NCBI GenBank assembly: GCA_002690655.1
Contig: NZFL01000028.1
Location: 16,528-50,752, forward strand
DNA from: Pedosphaera sp.
GTDB taxonomy: Bacteria; Verrucomicrobiota; Verrucomicrobiia; Limisphaerales; AAA164-E04
Reading direction: 5' to 3'
DNA: 34,225 nucleotides
The position numbers and the translations under genes are program-made. Under the pieces are notes generated by a model, which did no database searches, had not been told where the DNA came from, and saw only the letters and a program-made list of their open reading frames with translations. Shown in pieces: positions 17,136-26,310 of this stretch (positions are counted from its first letter, which is position 1; each line of letters opens with the position of its first letter).

Positions 17136-18588
17136 GGTTTGCCCATCACAAAAAGCTATCCTGCGCTGCAGCAGGTCCAGCAGATGTTTACCAACAGGGC
17201 CGATAATCTGGCTTTCAGTGGTATTGCTGTGCTGCACCCCTCTCAGGGGGCAAAACAATCAGGACACTGTCACAGGCAATGAATCACCCAAGCATATCAT
17301 GGAATTTTTGGACGGTTCTTATTTGCATGGTGATGTAGAGCAGCTCTCAGCAGAGAATGGATTGGATTGGCAGCATCCACTAGCGGCAAACCCAATGCGC
17401 TTCAATCTGGACAATCTATCGCGGCTTCGTCTGAATGCCAGCAACAGCATAGCAAGCGAGGTCCAGCCCGAGTGTCGGTTTGAGTTCGTCAACGGTGACC
17501 TGATCTATGGGAATTTACAACGTCTCAGCCGCGAGGAAGTGTCATTAAAAACATGGTTCGGAGGAGAAATGAACACCAGCAGGGCAGCTCTCAGGCGAAT
17601 TGCTTTCTTGAAAAGTGGATACAAAGTAATTTACGAAGGTCCGAATGGGATTGACGATTGGATGTTGGGTCAGGGCCAGAACGGTTGGACTTATGCCGAT
17701 GGAAGATTGCGTATCAAAAACCGTGGAGTCCTCGGACGAAATTTCCAACTTAAAGATTCATGCAATCTATCCTTTGACCTCGAATGGGATCAACCCTTCC
17801 AACTGAGCATCACGATGTTCACAGACACCCTTAATCGATTTGATTACCGTCAGGGATCTTACATCTTCTTTTTGAGCCCACAGTTTGTTTCCTTTCAACG
17901 TGTTCAACCCGGGACTGGCGTCCTGACACTGGGTCAGGTTCGCATGGACCAATTGAGTAACGTTTCCAAAGCAAGGTTCAGCATTCGAGCACATCGGGAA
18001 ACATCTAAATTCGCTGTCTACATCAACGATCAGTTGGTCTCCACCTTTCGTGATAATCGTGGATTTGTGGCAGAGGGCAAAGGTATCTCACTTGCTTCAC
18101 AGCTGAGCGCATCCTCTTTTGCCGTCAGCGACATGCTCGTCACGGAGTGGGATGGCACTGATGAATCCGATTTGAGTTTTGAAGCCACCGAGAGTTCTGA
18201 TGTATTGCACCTGATCAACCAGGACAAGCCCAAGGGAGATGTAGTGCAGATTCTCGATCAGAAAATCCACTTCAAGCTTCGAAAGGAACGTGACATCCGG
18301 ATCCCACTTGAACGCATCAAGCAGATACACTTTACAGCTGAAGATCAACAGAAACCGCCTGCAGAGAAGTCTACCGACCGCATCCGCGCACATTTCGCTG
18401 GGGGAGGAAGCTTGTCGTTTGACCTTGTTTCACTGAATGAAAAGAACCTTCAGGGCAACAGCGAGCATTTTGGTGAGTTATCTTTCACTAGTTCCGCCAT
18501 TCGACAAATTGAATTCAACCTCAACCATCAATCACGCAAGCATGATCAGGCAGCAGACACCTACTGGAACATGGAAAACCAGCCTTAG
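17125..18588 (+). CDS. Secreted hypothetical protein with lectin-like domain, paralog A
   Basis: The protein has 487 residues. Its N-terminus has a hydrophobic stretch near residues 26-42 ending in CTPLRGQ, consistent with a signal peptide preceded by an extended basic region. The start at 17125 overlaps the previous gene by 11 bp. Residues 60-170 contain repeated short beta motifs of the form FxNGDxxxGxLxxL (as in FVNGDLIYGNLQRLS). Residues about 175-350 resemble a jelly-roll lectin/LamG-like domain (YEGPNGIDDW ... REWDG-type ending VTEWDGTD). A second set of GDVVQI/GSLSFDLVSL strands ends it. It is a clear paralog of the next gene, with matching motif order. No catalytic residues can be assigned. 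Role is unknown; carbohydrate or envelope binding is a guess from the fold. Confidence 0.8.
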   Translation: MNAEVCPSQKAILRCSRSSRCLPTGPIIWLSVVLLCCTPLRGQNNQDTVTGNESPKHIMEFLDGSYLHGDVEQLSAENGLDWQHPLAANPMRFNLDNLSRLRLNASNSIASEVQPECRFEFVNGDLIYGNLQRLSREEVSLKTWFGGEMNTSRAALRRIAFLKSGYKVIYEGPNGIDDWMLGQGQNGWTYADGRLRIKNRGVLGRNFQLKDSCNLSFDLEWDQPFQLSITMFTDTLNRFDYRQGSYIFFLSPQFVSFQRVQPGTGVLTLGQVRMDQLSNVSKARFSIRAHRETSKFAVYINDQLVSTFRDNRGFVAEGKGISLASQLSASSFAVSDMLVTEWDGTDESDLSFEATESSDVLHLINQDKPKGDVVQILDQKIHFKLRKERDIRIPLERIKQIHFTAEDQQKPPAEKSTDRIRAHFAGGGSLSFDLVSLNEKNLQGNSEHFGELSFTSSAIRQIEFNLNHQSRKHDQAADTYWNMENQP

Positions 18589-19966
18589 TTGCCTCGGCCT
18601 CCTCTGGGTAATCGTCATGCCCAATGCACAGGAGTCAGCAACAAAGCCCCCAGCAAGGCCACCAAACAATCCGGTGGCCAAAGATATGTTACTGCTGAAA
18701 AACAGTGATCAGATTTCTGGTACACTACAATCGTTTCAGTATCCAGGCGTCACCGTCTGGCAACGGTCAGATATCGACCAACCCATTGAATTCAAATCAG
18801 AAGCTGTCGATGAAATCCTGCTGGGAGATCGTACCAAGCGATTGAACATACAGCCCGAGCGCGTGACGATCAGGCTCAACAATGGCGATACCATCACAGG
18901 CAACTGGAAATCCCTGGGACCAGAGCACTTGACATTGAACACGACTTTCGCAGGTGAACTACAGATTCCAAGAAACCGATGGCAATGGGCATCATTCCGT
19001 CATTCCGATGCCAGTTATCTGTTCGAAGGACCGACGGGTGAGGAGGGTTGGACCGTGGGTGAAGTGAATATCGGAAAGCTTGATGGCGGACAATGGGCTT
19101 ACCGCAATGGCGCATTTTATGCGTTGAAAGCAGCCTCCATAGCAAAGCTCATAGGAATGCCTGACCGCATGCGCATGGAATTTGATATAGAATGGAAAGG
19201 ATCGCTGAATCTTGCGGTCGCGTTGTATACCGATTATCTGCAGCCCGTCAGTCTGGCAGACAAGGACTCTGAACCTGACTTCGGGGGCTTTTACAGTCTG
19301 CAGTTGACCAGTTACGCCGTTAACGTGCTGATGGTAAAGAAAAAGGAACCCCTCCAATACCTTGGAATGACTCAGACACCCGTATTCAGACAGGCAACCA
19401 AGGCACACATTGATGTACGCACGAACAAGGCAAACAACAGCATCAGTTTACTCGTCAATGGCAAGCTCGTTAAAAGGTGGATCGACCAGGGAGGGTTCGC
19501 AGGTGAAGGTTCGGGTATTCGATTGGTTCATCAAGGTCAGGGAGCATTGAGGTTCAGCAACCTTAAAATACGAGAGTGGGACGGACGCTTCGAATCACCT
19601 CCAGCCAACCGCCCTCAGGCGACATTGGACCTCTTGACGCGAAGAAACGGAGACAAGCTTGTTGGTTCGGTGGTCGGTTCCTTGGAAGACCGGATCCAAT
19701 TCAAGATAGGTGAAACAATCACTGAAATTTCTTTTGACCAGATTGAGAAAATAGAAATAGGCGGGTTACCGAGTGCGAACCGCCCAGTGTTTGATGGTGA
19801 AGTGGATGCAACGCTGGTCGGAGGTGGCAATCTAAGGTTCAGAGTCGATACCATTGACGGAAACCAGATAAAAGCTTCCAGCGAAATTTACGGACCTGTC
19901 AACATGCAACTCCCCATGTTTGAACGACTTGATTTCCAACGTGTCGCACCAGCTAAAACCCCTTAA
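18542..19966 (+). CDS. Secreted hypothetical protein with lectin-like domain, paralog B
   Basis: From ATG 18542 the protein has 474 residues. A signal peptide precedes VIVMPNAQES, with the cleavage site likely after NAQ. A longer frame from 18437 exists but overlaps the preceding gene by 152 bp and has no signal-like start. Shared motifs with the upstream gene appear in the same order: LKNSDQISGTL, RLNNGDTITGNW, TTFAGELQIPR, YLFEGPTGEEGW, FDIEWKGSLNLAVALYTD, LVNGKLVKRW, GFAGEGSGIRL and IREWDGRFE. A second NGD-type strand set follows (RNGDKLVGSVVGS). The two genes look like a tandem duplication that has diverged strongly. Their start overlap of 47 bp suggests coupled expression. The biochemical function is not known. 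Confidence 0.82.
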   Translation: MIRQQTPTGTWKTSLSCLGLLWVIVMPNAQESATKPPARPPNNPVAKDMLLLKNSDQISGTLQSFQYPGVTVWQRSDIDQPIEFKSEAVDEILLGDRTKRLNIQPERVTIRLNNGDTITGNWKSLGPEHLTLNTTFAGELQIPRNRWQWASFRHSDASYLFEGPTGEEGWTVGEVNIGKLDGGQWAYRNGAFYALKAASIAKLIGMPDRMRMEFDIEWKGSLNLAVALYTDYLQPVSLADKDSEPDFGGFYSLQLTSYAVNVLMVKKKEPLQYLGMTQTPVFRQATKAHIDVRTNKANNSISLLVNGKLVKRWIDQGGFAGEGSGIRLVHQGQGALRFSNLKIREWDGRFESPPANRPQATLDLLTRRNGDKLVGSVVGSLEDRIQFKIGETITEISFDQIEKIEIGGLPSANRPVFDGEVDATLVGGGNLRFRVDTIDGNQIKASSEIYGPVNMQLPMFERLDFQRVAPAKTP

Positions 19967-19993
19967 ACCTCAAACAACATTTTGCTCGCAGGT

Positions 19994-20701
19994 ATGAGCT
20001 TCGAATCAAATCTCAACAGTATTCAGGAAAACATAAAAGCCGCATGTGATCGCGCTGGACGCGCCCCATCGGAAGTCAAACTCCTTGCCGTCAGTAAGGG
20101 ACACAACATCGAAAGCATACGCGAGGCTACGGAGTATGGGGTCCATCATTTTGGAGAAAACAAAATACAGGAATCCAAACTCAAGATCTCACAAGGTCCG
20201 CGCTCGGCTGAATGGCATTTCATAGGACACCTGCAAACCAACAAAAGTCGTGATGCGGTGAGGTTGTTCCACATGATCCACAGCATGGACAGCATGCGGC
20301 TGGCAGAAGCAATCCAGGAAAACTGCGAAAAACAGGCTCGTACCGCTCGAGTTTTGCTGGAAGTCAATGTCTCCGGAGAAGCTTCAAAGCATGGCTTCCG
20401 GCCAGATGAAGTCCTGGATCAGCTCGAGGACCTCAATGCATTGGATCGGTTGGAAATTCATGGCTTCATGACGATGGCCCCATGGACGCCGGAGCCAGAA
20501 AAAACACGCCCGACATTCCAGGGACTGAACGAACTGAGGCTCAGGTGTGAAGACGCCATGGGAGTCCCCTTTCCTGTGATGAGTATGGGCATGAGTAATG
20601 ATTACGAAATTGCCATCGAAGAAGGAGCAACCATCGTTAGAATCGGAACTTTGTTATTCGGTAAACGAAGCTACAAAAACAAGCAGAGCAAAACACCTTA
20701 A
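19994..20701 (+). CDS. yggS: YggS/PROSC-family pyridoxal phosphate homeostasis protein
   Basis: It is a 235-residue cytoplasmic alanine-racemase-fold protein that binds PLP and buffers its level; no enzymatic activity is known for the family. Visible motifs are KLLAVSKGHN with the PLP-binding lysine at residue 35, FGENKIQES, WHFIGHLQTNK, LLEVNVSGEASKHG, IHGFMTMAPW, MSMGMSNDYEIAIEEGATIVRIGTLLFG. These run in family order, and the length is typical. An in-frame TTG at 19982 could extend it by four residues, but the ATG at 19994 begins the conserved MSFESNL and fits homologs better. It lies 27 bp after the preceding gene and is probably the last gene of the transcript. Its link to the MoxR operon looks like simple co-transcription. 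Confidence 0.94.
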   Translation: MSFESNLNSIQENIKAACDRAGRAPSEVKLLAVSKGHNIESIREATEYGVHHFGENKIQESKLKISQGPRSAEWHFIGHLQTNKSRDAVRLFHMIHSMDSMRLAEAIQENCEKQARTARVLLEVNVSGEASKHGFRPDEVLDQLEDLNALDRLEIHGFMTMAPWTPEPEKTRPTFQGLNELRLRCEDAMGVPFPVMSMGMSNDYEIAIEEGATIVRIGTLLFGKRSYKNKQSKTP

Positions 20702-20768
20702 AAACAAACTCTTTACCCGACACTCTGCCTCCTTCTGAATGGATTCAGCGCCCGGCTTCTTGGGGGAA

Positions 20769-21860
20769 CTACTTGAGAATCACGTCTTCACTGAAAGTCG
20801 CATGCCTGATGGTAGTGCGTTCGTCAGACGTAAAAAGCACATGGATCAAACCGTCAGGAGTCTGCAGTGCAGTCGGGTATGCAAAAGATCCTTCGCCTGA
20901 CATCAAATCGAGTTTGTAAGGAAAGCTCGTACCGCCATCCGTTGAAACTGCACAAGTCAGCGGACTTCGATCATCCATACTGTTATTGTAAACAAACAAC
21001 AGATGACCATTCGCCAAACGAATCAATTCTACCGCCGCATTTGGATTTGGGAATGTCGTTTCAACACCTTGAGTCCAGGATTTGCCACCATCGTAGGAAT
21101 CGGAGCGCACCACATAGCCATCATCTCCAGGCTCATAATCGCCGCCACGCCGCGAGAAAGCCATGAGATGTTGATCCTCAATCAAAACGGCGGCGGGTTG
21201 TAGATTGCCCATCCGGGAATAAACTTTGTTGGAGCTCGTCCATTTTTTCTTGGCAGGGTCGAACAAGAGGAACAAAGAAGATGTGTCCACACCTGTTTTT
21301 TCCGTGTCGGCGCCAGTCTCATGATAAATGGGTAATAGATAATTACCATTCCCAACCACGATAGGTCGACTGCGGACCATTGTTCCCTCTTCCATGGAGA
21401 CAACAAAGGCATCAGACCAGGTTTTGCAACGGTCATCGGAAATCTTGGCCATGATTCTGGATGTAGACCAGGTCTCTCCAAAACGAACGACAAAGAAAAG
21501 CCATACACGGCCATCCGGAGCCTGCCACAAAACAGGGTTCCCCATTGATTGAAACGGATTCTGAGCAATCGCTACCGGAGCAGACCAGGAGTCAGAGCCT
21601 TTTACTTTACGCGAACCAAAAACAGCGGTGTCCCACGCATACTCTCCCTTACCGCCATAATAAACGAGAAAGAAATCTCCGTTATCAAGGTACTCAAAAG
21701 AGGAAGGATGCTTGTATTGCCCCGTGTCTGTTTCCGGACCGAAGACCTTTTCAACATGAATTGACTGAGCGTTCAGAAGATTAAACATCATGCAGGAAAG
21801 GAGTGAGACCGCAAAAATCCCCCATGGGCACTGGGTTGTAAATTTAGAATTTATTTTCAT
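20769..21860 (-). CDS. Secreted sialidase-like (BNR/Asp-box) protein
   Basis: From the ATG at 21860 the protein has 363 residues. AAGGA sits 5 bp before this start, so it is preferred over the ATG at 21872. A signal peptide (hydrophobic core in FAVSLLSCMMFNLL, then NAQS) targets it for export. The mature part is a six-bladed propeller with sialidase-type sequence: LDNGDFFLVYYGG, VLWQAPDGRVWLFFVVRFG, SRPIVVGNGNYLLPIYHET, two Asp boxes (SYDGGKSW and STDGGTSF), AVELIRLANGHLLFVYNN and YPTALQTPDGLIHVLFTSD. It matches the exo-alpha-sialidase-like family that is abundant in Planctomycetota and Verrucomicrobiota. Many members have unproven substrates, so sialic acid cleavage is not assured. It follows the TPR gene with a 27-bp gap. 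Confidence 0.87.
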   Translation of the reverse strand: MKINSKFTTQCPWGIFAVSLLSCMMFNLLNAQSIHVEKVFGPETDTGQYKHPSSFEYLDNGDFFLVYYGGKGEYAWDTAVFGSRKVKGSDSWSAPVAIAQNPFQSMGNPVLWQAPDGRVWLFFVVRFGETWSTSRIMAKISDDRCKTWSDAFVVSMEEGTMVRSRPIVVGNGNYLLPIYHETGADTEKTGVDTSSLFLLFDPAKKKWTSSNKVYSRMGNLQPAAVLIEDQHLMAFSRRGGDYEPGDDGYVVRSDSYDGGKSWTQGVETTFPNPNAAVELIRLANGHLLFVYNNSMDDRSPLTCAVSTDGGTSFPYKLDLMSGEGSFAYPTALQTPDGLIHVLFTSDERTTIRHATFSEDVILK

Positions 21861-21887
21861 TTTTCCTTGCATATTATTGGTCTCCCA

Positions 21888-24590
21888 TCAATTGGAAGAT
21901 ATATCCAGTGGCAGCCTTTTATTCCATTGAGTCATCATCCTCAGCCACTCGTCCTTCTGAGCTGGCATCAGTTCAATCAAATATTCCGAAAATGCCTTTG
22001 CCTGCTCCCAATTACGAGTTCGTTCCAGCATTTCCATCACCTTGATTCCTGCTTTGCGCACCCAAAAAGCATCTGGGTTTTCTCCCTTTTTCAAATTCTT
22101 CAGGTAAACAATACTGAGGAAATGCTGCAGTGCCTGCTCGTTGAGTTGTTTCTGCTGGTCCTCAGGATCCACCTCGGCCATCCGCTCTTTCACTTGGCCG
22201 AGAGAGTATTCCAGCTGACTGCGCATGGAGATACTTACATTTTCGAACCCGAGGGCAAAACCGTAATCCTGAATTGCCTCCTGATATTCTTCTCCAAGGT
22301 AGTATTTCAAATCACCAGATCTCCCCCATGCAGTGGCCTCCCATCGATTGGGTCGGTGCACTGCATAGACCGCAATGTATGCATTTGTGGCCGCCCCAGC
22401 CCGCTCTGTCTGCTCCTGGCTTCCAACTTCAGACTCACGGGCATGCGCAAAATGCGCATCTCCCAAGCTGAGGAAGACTTCCCCACCGAAGTCTCTGTCA
22501 ATTTCTTCCCCAGCTTTGACTTTATCAGTTAAACTGTCACTCAAGGGAGTTAAAAGCTCAATCACTCTGGTGAAGTTTCGAAGGCGAAACTGGCATTTCC
22601 CCATCATCAAAATGGACTGTTCTTTTTGTTCCTCTGTGGATTGTTCGAATTCATCGGCAATTTTACCATAGGCTGCCTCAGCTTCACGGAATAAACCCCG
22701 ATTGAAGTAGTAATCCGCGATCCAGTTCTGAGCGAGCGGCACAAACGCATGCTGTTCATGAACCCTTACAAATTGCTGAAACAAGGCGAGAGCCCTTTCA
22801 GTGTGATCAAGTCGGTCATGCACCCACGCCAGGGCATATTCTGCACGTGCGCGGTCAGGGCTGTCTTTGTATTTTTCCAGCCATTGTTCATAGGAGGTCA
22901 ATGCGGAAGCCCAGGCACCTTCCCGTTCATAAGTGTGCGCCAATGCGAGGTCCACTTCTGCTCTTAAGGTGAATTCGCCAAACTGCTCGATCAATTTTAA
23001 AAACCTGTCACGGGCCTCAGAAATTTGGTCCAGATGGATCAAACGTTGCCCAAGCAACAAACGACTGCGCTGAGAGAGGGGGCCATTGGGATAAGAATGT
23101 ATGATGCGCTGAGCAGCCCATTCCGCATCCTCCAATACTTCTGCATCAATGGCGGCACGCAACATCTGGTAGAGCGCCTGTTCAAATAGTTGTACGCGAA
23201 CATCATCATAGTTCTGATATTCGGTGAGTAATGTTTTGTAAAGCGTGAGCGCAGAATCGGCTTGCCCTAATTTGAGTTGAACGTCTGCTTGTTTGAAAAG
23301 ACACTCGGCATGTTCCATTGATTTCTCAAGCCCCACCGCAGCTTGTGTAAAGGCATCCAGACTCAATGGATATTCTCCAAGCTCCCAAAGGCACCATCCC
23401 AGCGCGTAATAACCTCGGCTGCGATAGGTAGAAACAGGATAATCTAGTAACAGCGTATCGATATGCTTTCTCGCAACCATGAGTAAATCCCCAGGACTGA
23501 GCGACAGGCTCAATTCAGATTCAGGTGATTTGGCCGGCTGGTAATATTGCTTGAGGTGAAGTTCCGCCAAGGTTAGCAAAACGATATCCAAAGAAGCATC
23601 AGAGGATGATTGATTGAGCATTCCAGACAATAACTCCAGAACGGTTGCATTTTCTTCATTGAGAAAATTCAATTCTATAATTTTCAAGCGAGCTTCTCTC
23701 CTGCGTGATTCAGGAATACTGGGGGCAAGGTTGTCCTGATAGGTTTCAAGAGCGGCTTCAAGTTGGCCATTCGATTTGAGAACATCTCCCTTCAGGGCAA
23801 CTGATTCCGCAATCCAATCAATCGATTCAATACTTCTGGCCCATGCGAGCAGGCGGGAGGCACTTTGTCGTGCTTCGACAAGATCACCTTCTTTCAGCAG
23901 CAGTTGTGTCAGAAGAAATTCACGCCGCCAGACGAGTTCATCACTGAGTGACCAGTCCGGCACACTGTCCAGGATGCCTTTGGTGCGATCGAATTGTCCT
24001 GTCTTCAACCAGGTTTCAGCTAGCAGTAACTGTCCTTTCAGGCGCAGAGACGTCGCCCGGGGATCACCCGTCGTCTCTGTTTTCAGCACGGCTTGGGTGT
24101 ATGGGGCATTTTCATCAGTCAACAACTCGGCCACTCGCTCATATTGCTGAAGGTAAAAACGGCTCCAGGCCTCGCCAAAGGCATGGTCAAGCCTATGTTT
24201 GGACTGCGGGTAGTCACGCAGCAATTGGGAAAAGGATACAGCCGCCTTGCTGTAGTCCGATTCAGAAACCGCATGCTCTCCGCGGGCCCAGATTGCATAT
24301 TCGGAGACGTTTTGATGCAATTCATGATCAGGAAAAAACTGAAGCCACTGATCGAATATTTCCCCGGCTTGATGAAAAAAATCTCCTTCAAACATCCGCA
24401 CGCCCGCCTGAAATGTGGAGTAAGGGTCTGGCACATTCCCGGCATTGAGCGCAGAAGCTGCCTGATCAGGCGTGGAGGGCTGAGCGAGGCCAATCGAACA
24501 CAGCCCCGCAGTGGCGTAAACCCAAACAGACATGAGCCACCATGAGTGCCGGGATGCAAGCGATCCCCGTTTTTTCAAAAGCAAATTCAT
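21888..24590 (-). CDS. Exported tetratricopeptide-repeat protein
   Basis: From the ATG at 24590 the protein has 900 residues. It opens with a basic segment (MNLLLKKRGS) and a hydrophobic core (WWLMSVWVYATAGLCSIG), then AQPSTPDQA, so a signal peptide or anchor is likely. A frame open from 24638 adds 16 residues with no signal character. The whole mature part is helical TPR/Sel1-type repeat, including YALAWVHDRLDHTERALALF, ADYYFNRGLFREAEAAYGKI and LFKQADVQLKLGQADSALTLY. There are many A/G-L-Y/F helix-turn pairs throughout. Such proteins often scaffold envelope assemblies, as in BamD/YbgF-like or Por-like systems; no specific family is recognised here. It lies between DUF454 (97 bp upstream) and the sialidase-like gene. 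Confidence 0.86.
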   Translation of the reverse strand: MNLLLKKRGSLASRHSWWLMSVWVYATAGLCSIGLAQPSTPDQAASALNAGNVPDPYSTFQAGVRMFEGDFFHQAGEIFDQWLQFFPDHELHQNVSEYAIWARGEHAVSESDYSKAAVSFSQLLRDYPQSKHRLDHAFGEAWSRFYLQQYERVAELLTDENAPYTQAVLKTETTGDPRATSLRLKGQLLLAETWLKTGQFDRTKGILDSVPDWSLSDELVWRREFLLTQLLLKEGDLVEARQSASRLLAWARSIESIDWIAESVALKGDVLKSNGQLEAALETYQDNLAPSIPESRRREARLKIIELNFLNEENATVLELLSGMLNQSSSDASLDIVLLTLAELHLKQYYQPAKSPESELSLSLSPGDLLMVARKHIDTLLLDYPVSTYRSRGYYALGWCLWELGEYPLSLDAFTQAAVGLEKSMEHAECLFKQADVQLKLGQADSALTLYKTLLTEYQNYDDVRVQLFEQALYQMLRAAIDAEVLEDAEWAAQRIIHSYPNGPLSQRSRLLLGQRLIHLDQISEARDRFLKLIEQFGEFTLRAEVDLALAHTYEREGAWASALTSYEQWLEKYKDSPDRARAEYALAWVHDRLDHTERALALFQQFVRVHEQHAFVPLAQNWIADYYFNRGLFREAEAAYGKIADEFEQSTEEQKEQSILMMGKCQFRLRNFTRVIELLTPLSDSLTDKVKAGEEIDRDFGGEVFLSLGDAHFAHARESEVGSQEQTERAGAATNAYIAVYAVHRPNRWEATAWGRSGDLKYYLGEEYQEAIQDYGFALGFENVSISMRSQLEYSLGQVKERMAEVDPEDQQKQLNEQALQHFLSIVYLKNLKKGENPDAFWVRKAGIKVMEMLERTRNWEQAKAFSEYLIELMPAQKDEWLRMMTQWNKRLPLDISSN

Positions 24591-24687
24591 TACGCAAATT
24601 GATTGATGGAGTGCATAACACAAAGGCTCAGGACACACAATCTTGAGATGATTAAATTCCCATGAGGAGTGACCCAGTATATCCCTG

Positions 24688-25062
24688 CTACTTACTGCTC
24701 ATGTCTTCATCCAGCGGCAATCGCATGAGGTACCAGGTAACCCCTACCCCCACAGACAAAAGAATCAGATGCAGCCAGGGTCGGTCTCTTACAAACAAGG
24801 CTGAAATAAAAAGCGTGCCCCATAGTATCGCCAGGGTCTTGTTACGAGCTTTTCTGGGAATGCCATGACCAGATTGATAGCGCCGAATGGTTTCTCCAAA
24901 CCAGGGATGTTCCATCAACCACCGGTAAAAGCGTTCTGACCCACGACCGTAGCAGGCCGCAGCCAGCAGTAAGAAAGGTGTCGTCGGCAACAGGGGAAGA
25001 AAAAGCCCCAGAAAGGCAAGAACTACAAAAAGAGAACCTAATCCGTTATAGATGTATCGCAT
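24688..25062 (-). CDS. DUF454 (YbaN-like) small inner-membrane protein
   Basis: The 124-residue protein has the family pattern. It has a first helix at residues 6-26, then LPLLPTTPFLLLAAACYGRGSERFYRWL (in parts at 23-50), HPWFGETIRRYQSGHGIPRKARNK and a further pair of helices (about 75-95 and 97-114). This is the complete YbaN/DUF454 layout, whose function is not established. It is transcribed away from the rhamnose cassette; the two starts are only 48 bp apart (12 bp if the longer rhaI frame is used). It is probably the first gene of the minus-strand unit ending with the sialidase-like gene. Confidence 0.9.
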   Translation of the reverse strand: MRYIYNGLGSLFVVLAFLGLFLPLLPTTPFLLLAAACYGRGSERFYRWLMEHPWFGETIRRYQSGHGIPRKARNKTLAILWGTLFISALFVRDRPWLHLILLSVGVGVTWYLMRLPLDEDMSSK

Positions 25063-25110
25063 GCTTTTGCTTCTATGTTTGTTGCGGCTCCTTTAGAGTG
25101 GGATTTCGCT

Positions 25111-26310
25111 ATGAATCTCCATGTAACGGAATGTGTACATCAGGCGTTGGATGGCCTGGATATAGAACTACCCTCCTGGGGCTTTGCCGATACCGGTACT
25201 CGCTTTGGCAAATTTCACCAGGACGCGGCCGCCATCGATATTTACGACAAAATCAAAGATGCTGCAACCGTTCACCGCCTCACAAAGGCCTCTTCATCGA
25301 TGGCAGTGCATGTTTTATGGGATTTTTCAGATGAAAATTTGCCGGGCAAAGTTGTCAAAAGCGCCTCGAGTGAAGGGATCAGGATTGGCAGTATCAATCC
25401 CAATCTATTTCAGGATCAGCAATTTAAACTCGGTTCCTTCGGGAATCCCTCGCCGGATATCCGAAAAAAAGCACTGGATCACTGTTTGAGAAGTATCCGC
25501 ATTGCTACCGAATGCAACAGCGACAACATCACCTTCTGGTTTGCTGATGGCACCAATTATCCGGGGCAGGACAGTATTCGATTACGGAAACAATTGTTTG
25601 AGTCAAATCTTGATAAATGCCACCAATCCCTTTCCCCCGGCCAGAAAATGCTCATCGAATACAAACCATTTGAGCCAGCTTTTTATCATACCGATATAGC
25701 TGACTGGGGCATGGCCTTGTGCCTGGCTCAAAAAACAGGACCTCAAGCAAAAGTACTGGTTGATACCGGGCATCACTATGCTTCTCAGAATATTGAGCAA
25801 ATCGTTGCCTGGTTGCTTGATGAGGAGCGCTTGGGTGGTTTCCATTTCAATGACCGCAGGTATGCCGATGACGATCTTACCCTAGGATCCATTGATCCAT
25901 ATCAAGTGTTTCGAATATTCACTGAAATCCTTGCATACCATAGAGAAACAGAGAACAGGCCTGAAATTGCATACATGGTGGATCAATCACACAATCTCAA
26001 ACCCAAAATACCAGCCATGATCCAGACCGTCACCTGGGCTCAGGAACTTTACGCCAAGGCTGCACTGGTGCCGTGGAAAGCACTGCGTATAAATCAGGCC
26101 AAAGGAGACATCATACGTGCAGAGCAATGCTTGCAGCGCGCCTTTATGACAGATGTCACAGGCGCATTGGCATCGTGGAGAAAAGAGAAGGGATTACATA
26201 CAGATCCGTTGGAAGCTTACTCTGAAAGCGGTTATGAAAGATCCATCACTCAGGAAAGAAAACAACGAAGGCAAGATTTGGGATGGAACACCAAAACTTC
26301 CTATGCGTGA
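25111..26310 (+). CDS. rhaI: L-rhamnose isomerase-like TIM-barrel sugar isomerase
   Basis: The 399-residue enzyme belongs to the xylose-isomerase-like TIM barrels related to Pseudomonas stutzeri L-rhamnose isomerase. It is expected to interconvert L-rhamnose and L-rhamnulose with a divalent metal. Visible landmarks are ELPSWGFADTGTRFGKF near the N-terminus, AVHVLWDF, INPNLFQDQQFKLGSFGNP, FWFADGTNYPGQD, a metal-site LIEYKPFEPAFYHTDIADWG (Glu), VLVDTGHH (Asp), FHFNDRRYADDDL (His/Asp) and VDQSHNLKPKIPAM. The upstream ATG 25075 would add 12 residues; GAGTGGGA before 25111 favours the later start. It is shorter at the N-terminus than the Pseudomonas enzyme. It overlaps the ABC ATPase gene by 8 bp and leads the transport cassette. 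Strict substrate choice between rhamnose and similar deoxy or six-carbon sugars is not provable here. Confidence 0.82.
   Translation: MNLHVTECVHQALDGLDIELPSWGFADTGTRFGKFHQDAAAIDIYDKIKDAATVHRLTKASSSMAVHVLWDFSDENLPGKVVKSASSEGIRIGSINPNLFQDQQFKLGSFGNPSPDIRKKALDHCLRSIRIATECNSDNITFWFADGTNYPGQDSIRLRKQLFESNLDKCHQSLSPGQKMLIEYKPFEPAFYHTDIADWGMALCLAQKTGPQAKVLVDTGHHYASQNIEQIVAWLLDEERLGGFHFNDRRYADDDLTLGSIDPYQVFRIFTEILAYHRETENRPEIAYMVDQSHNLKPKIPAMIQTVTWAQELYAKAALVPWKALRINQAKGDIIRAEQCLQRAFMTDVTGALASWRKEKGLHTDPLEAYSESGYERSITQERKQRRQDLGWNTKTSYA

Noticed and set aside
18437-18541. Upstream extension of paralog B (start 18437)
   Set aside because: It overlaps the preceding gene deeply and delays the signal peptide. 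The ATG at 18542 places the signal peptide near the N-terminus.
20735-20748. CTGAA/TTCAG hairpin between yggS and the sialidase-like gene as a shared terminator
   Set aside because: Five base pairs without a following U tract on either strand; likely chance.
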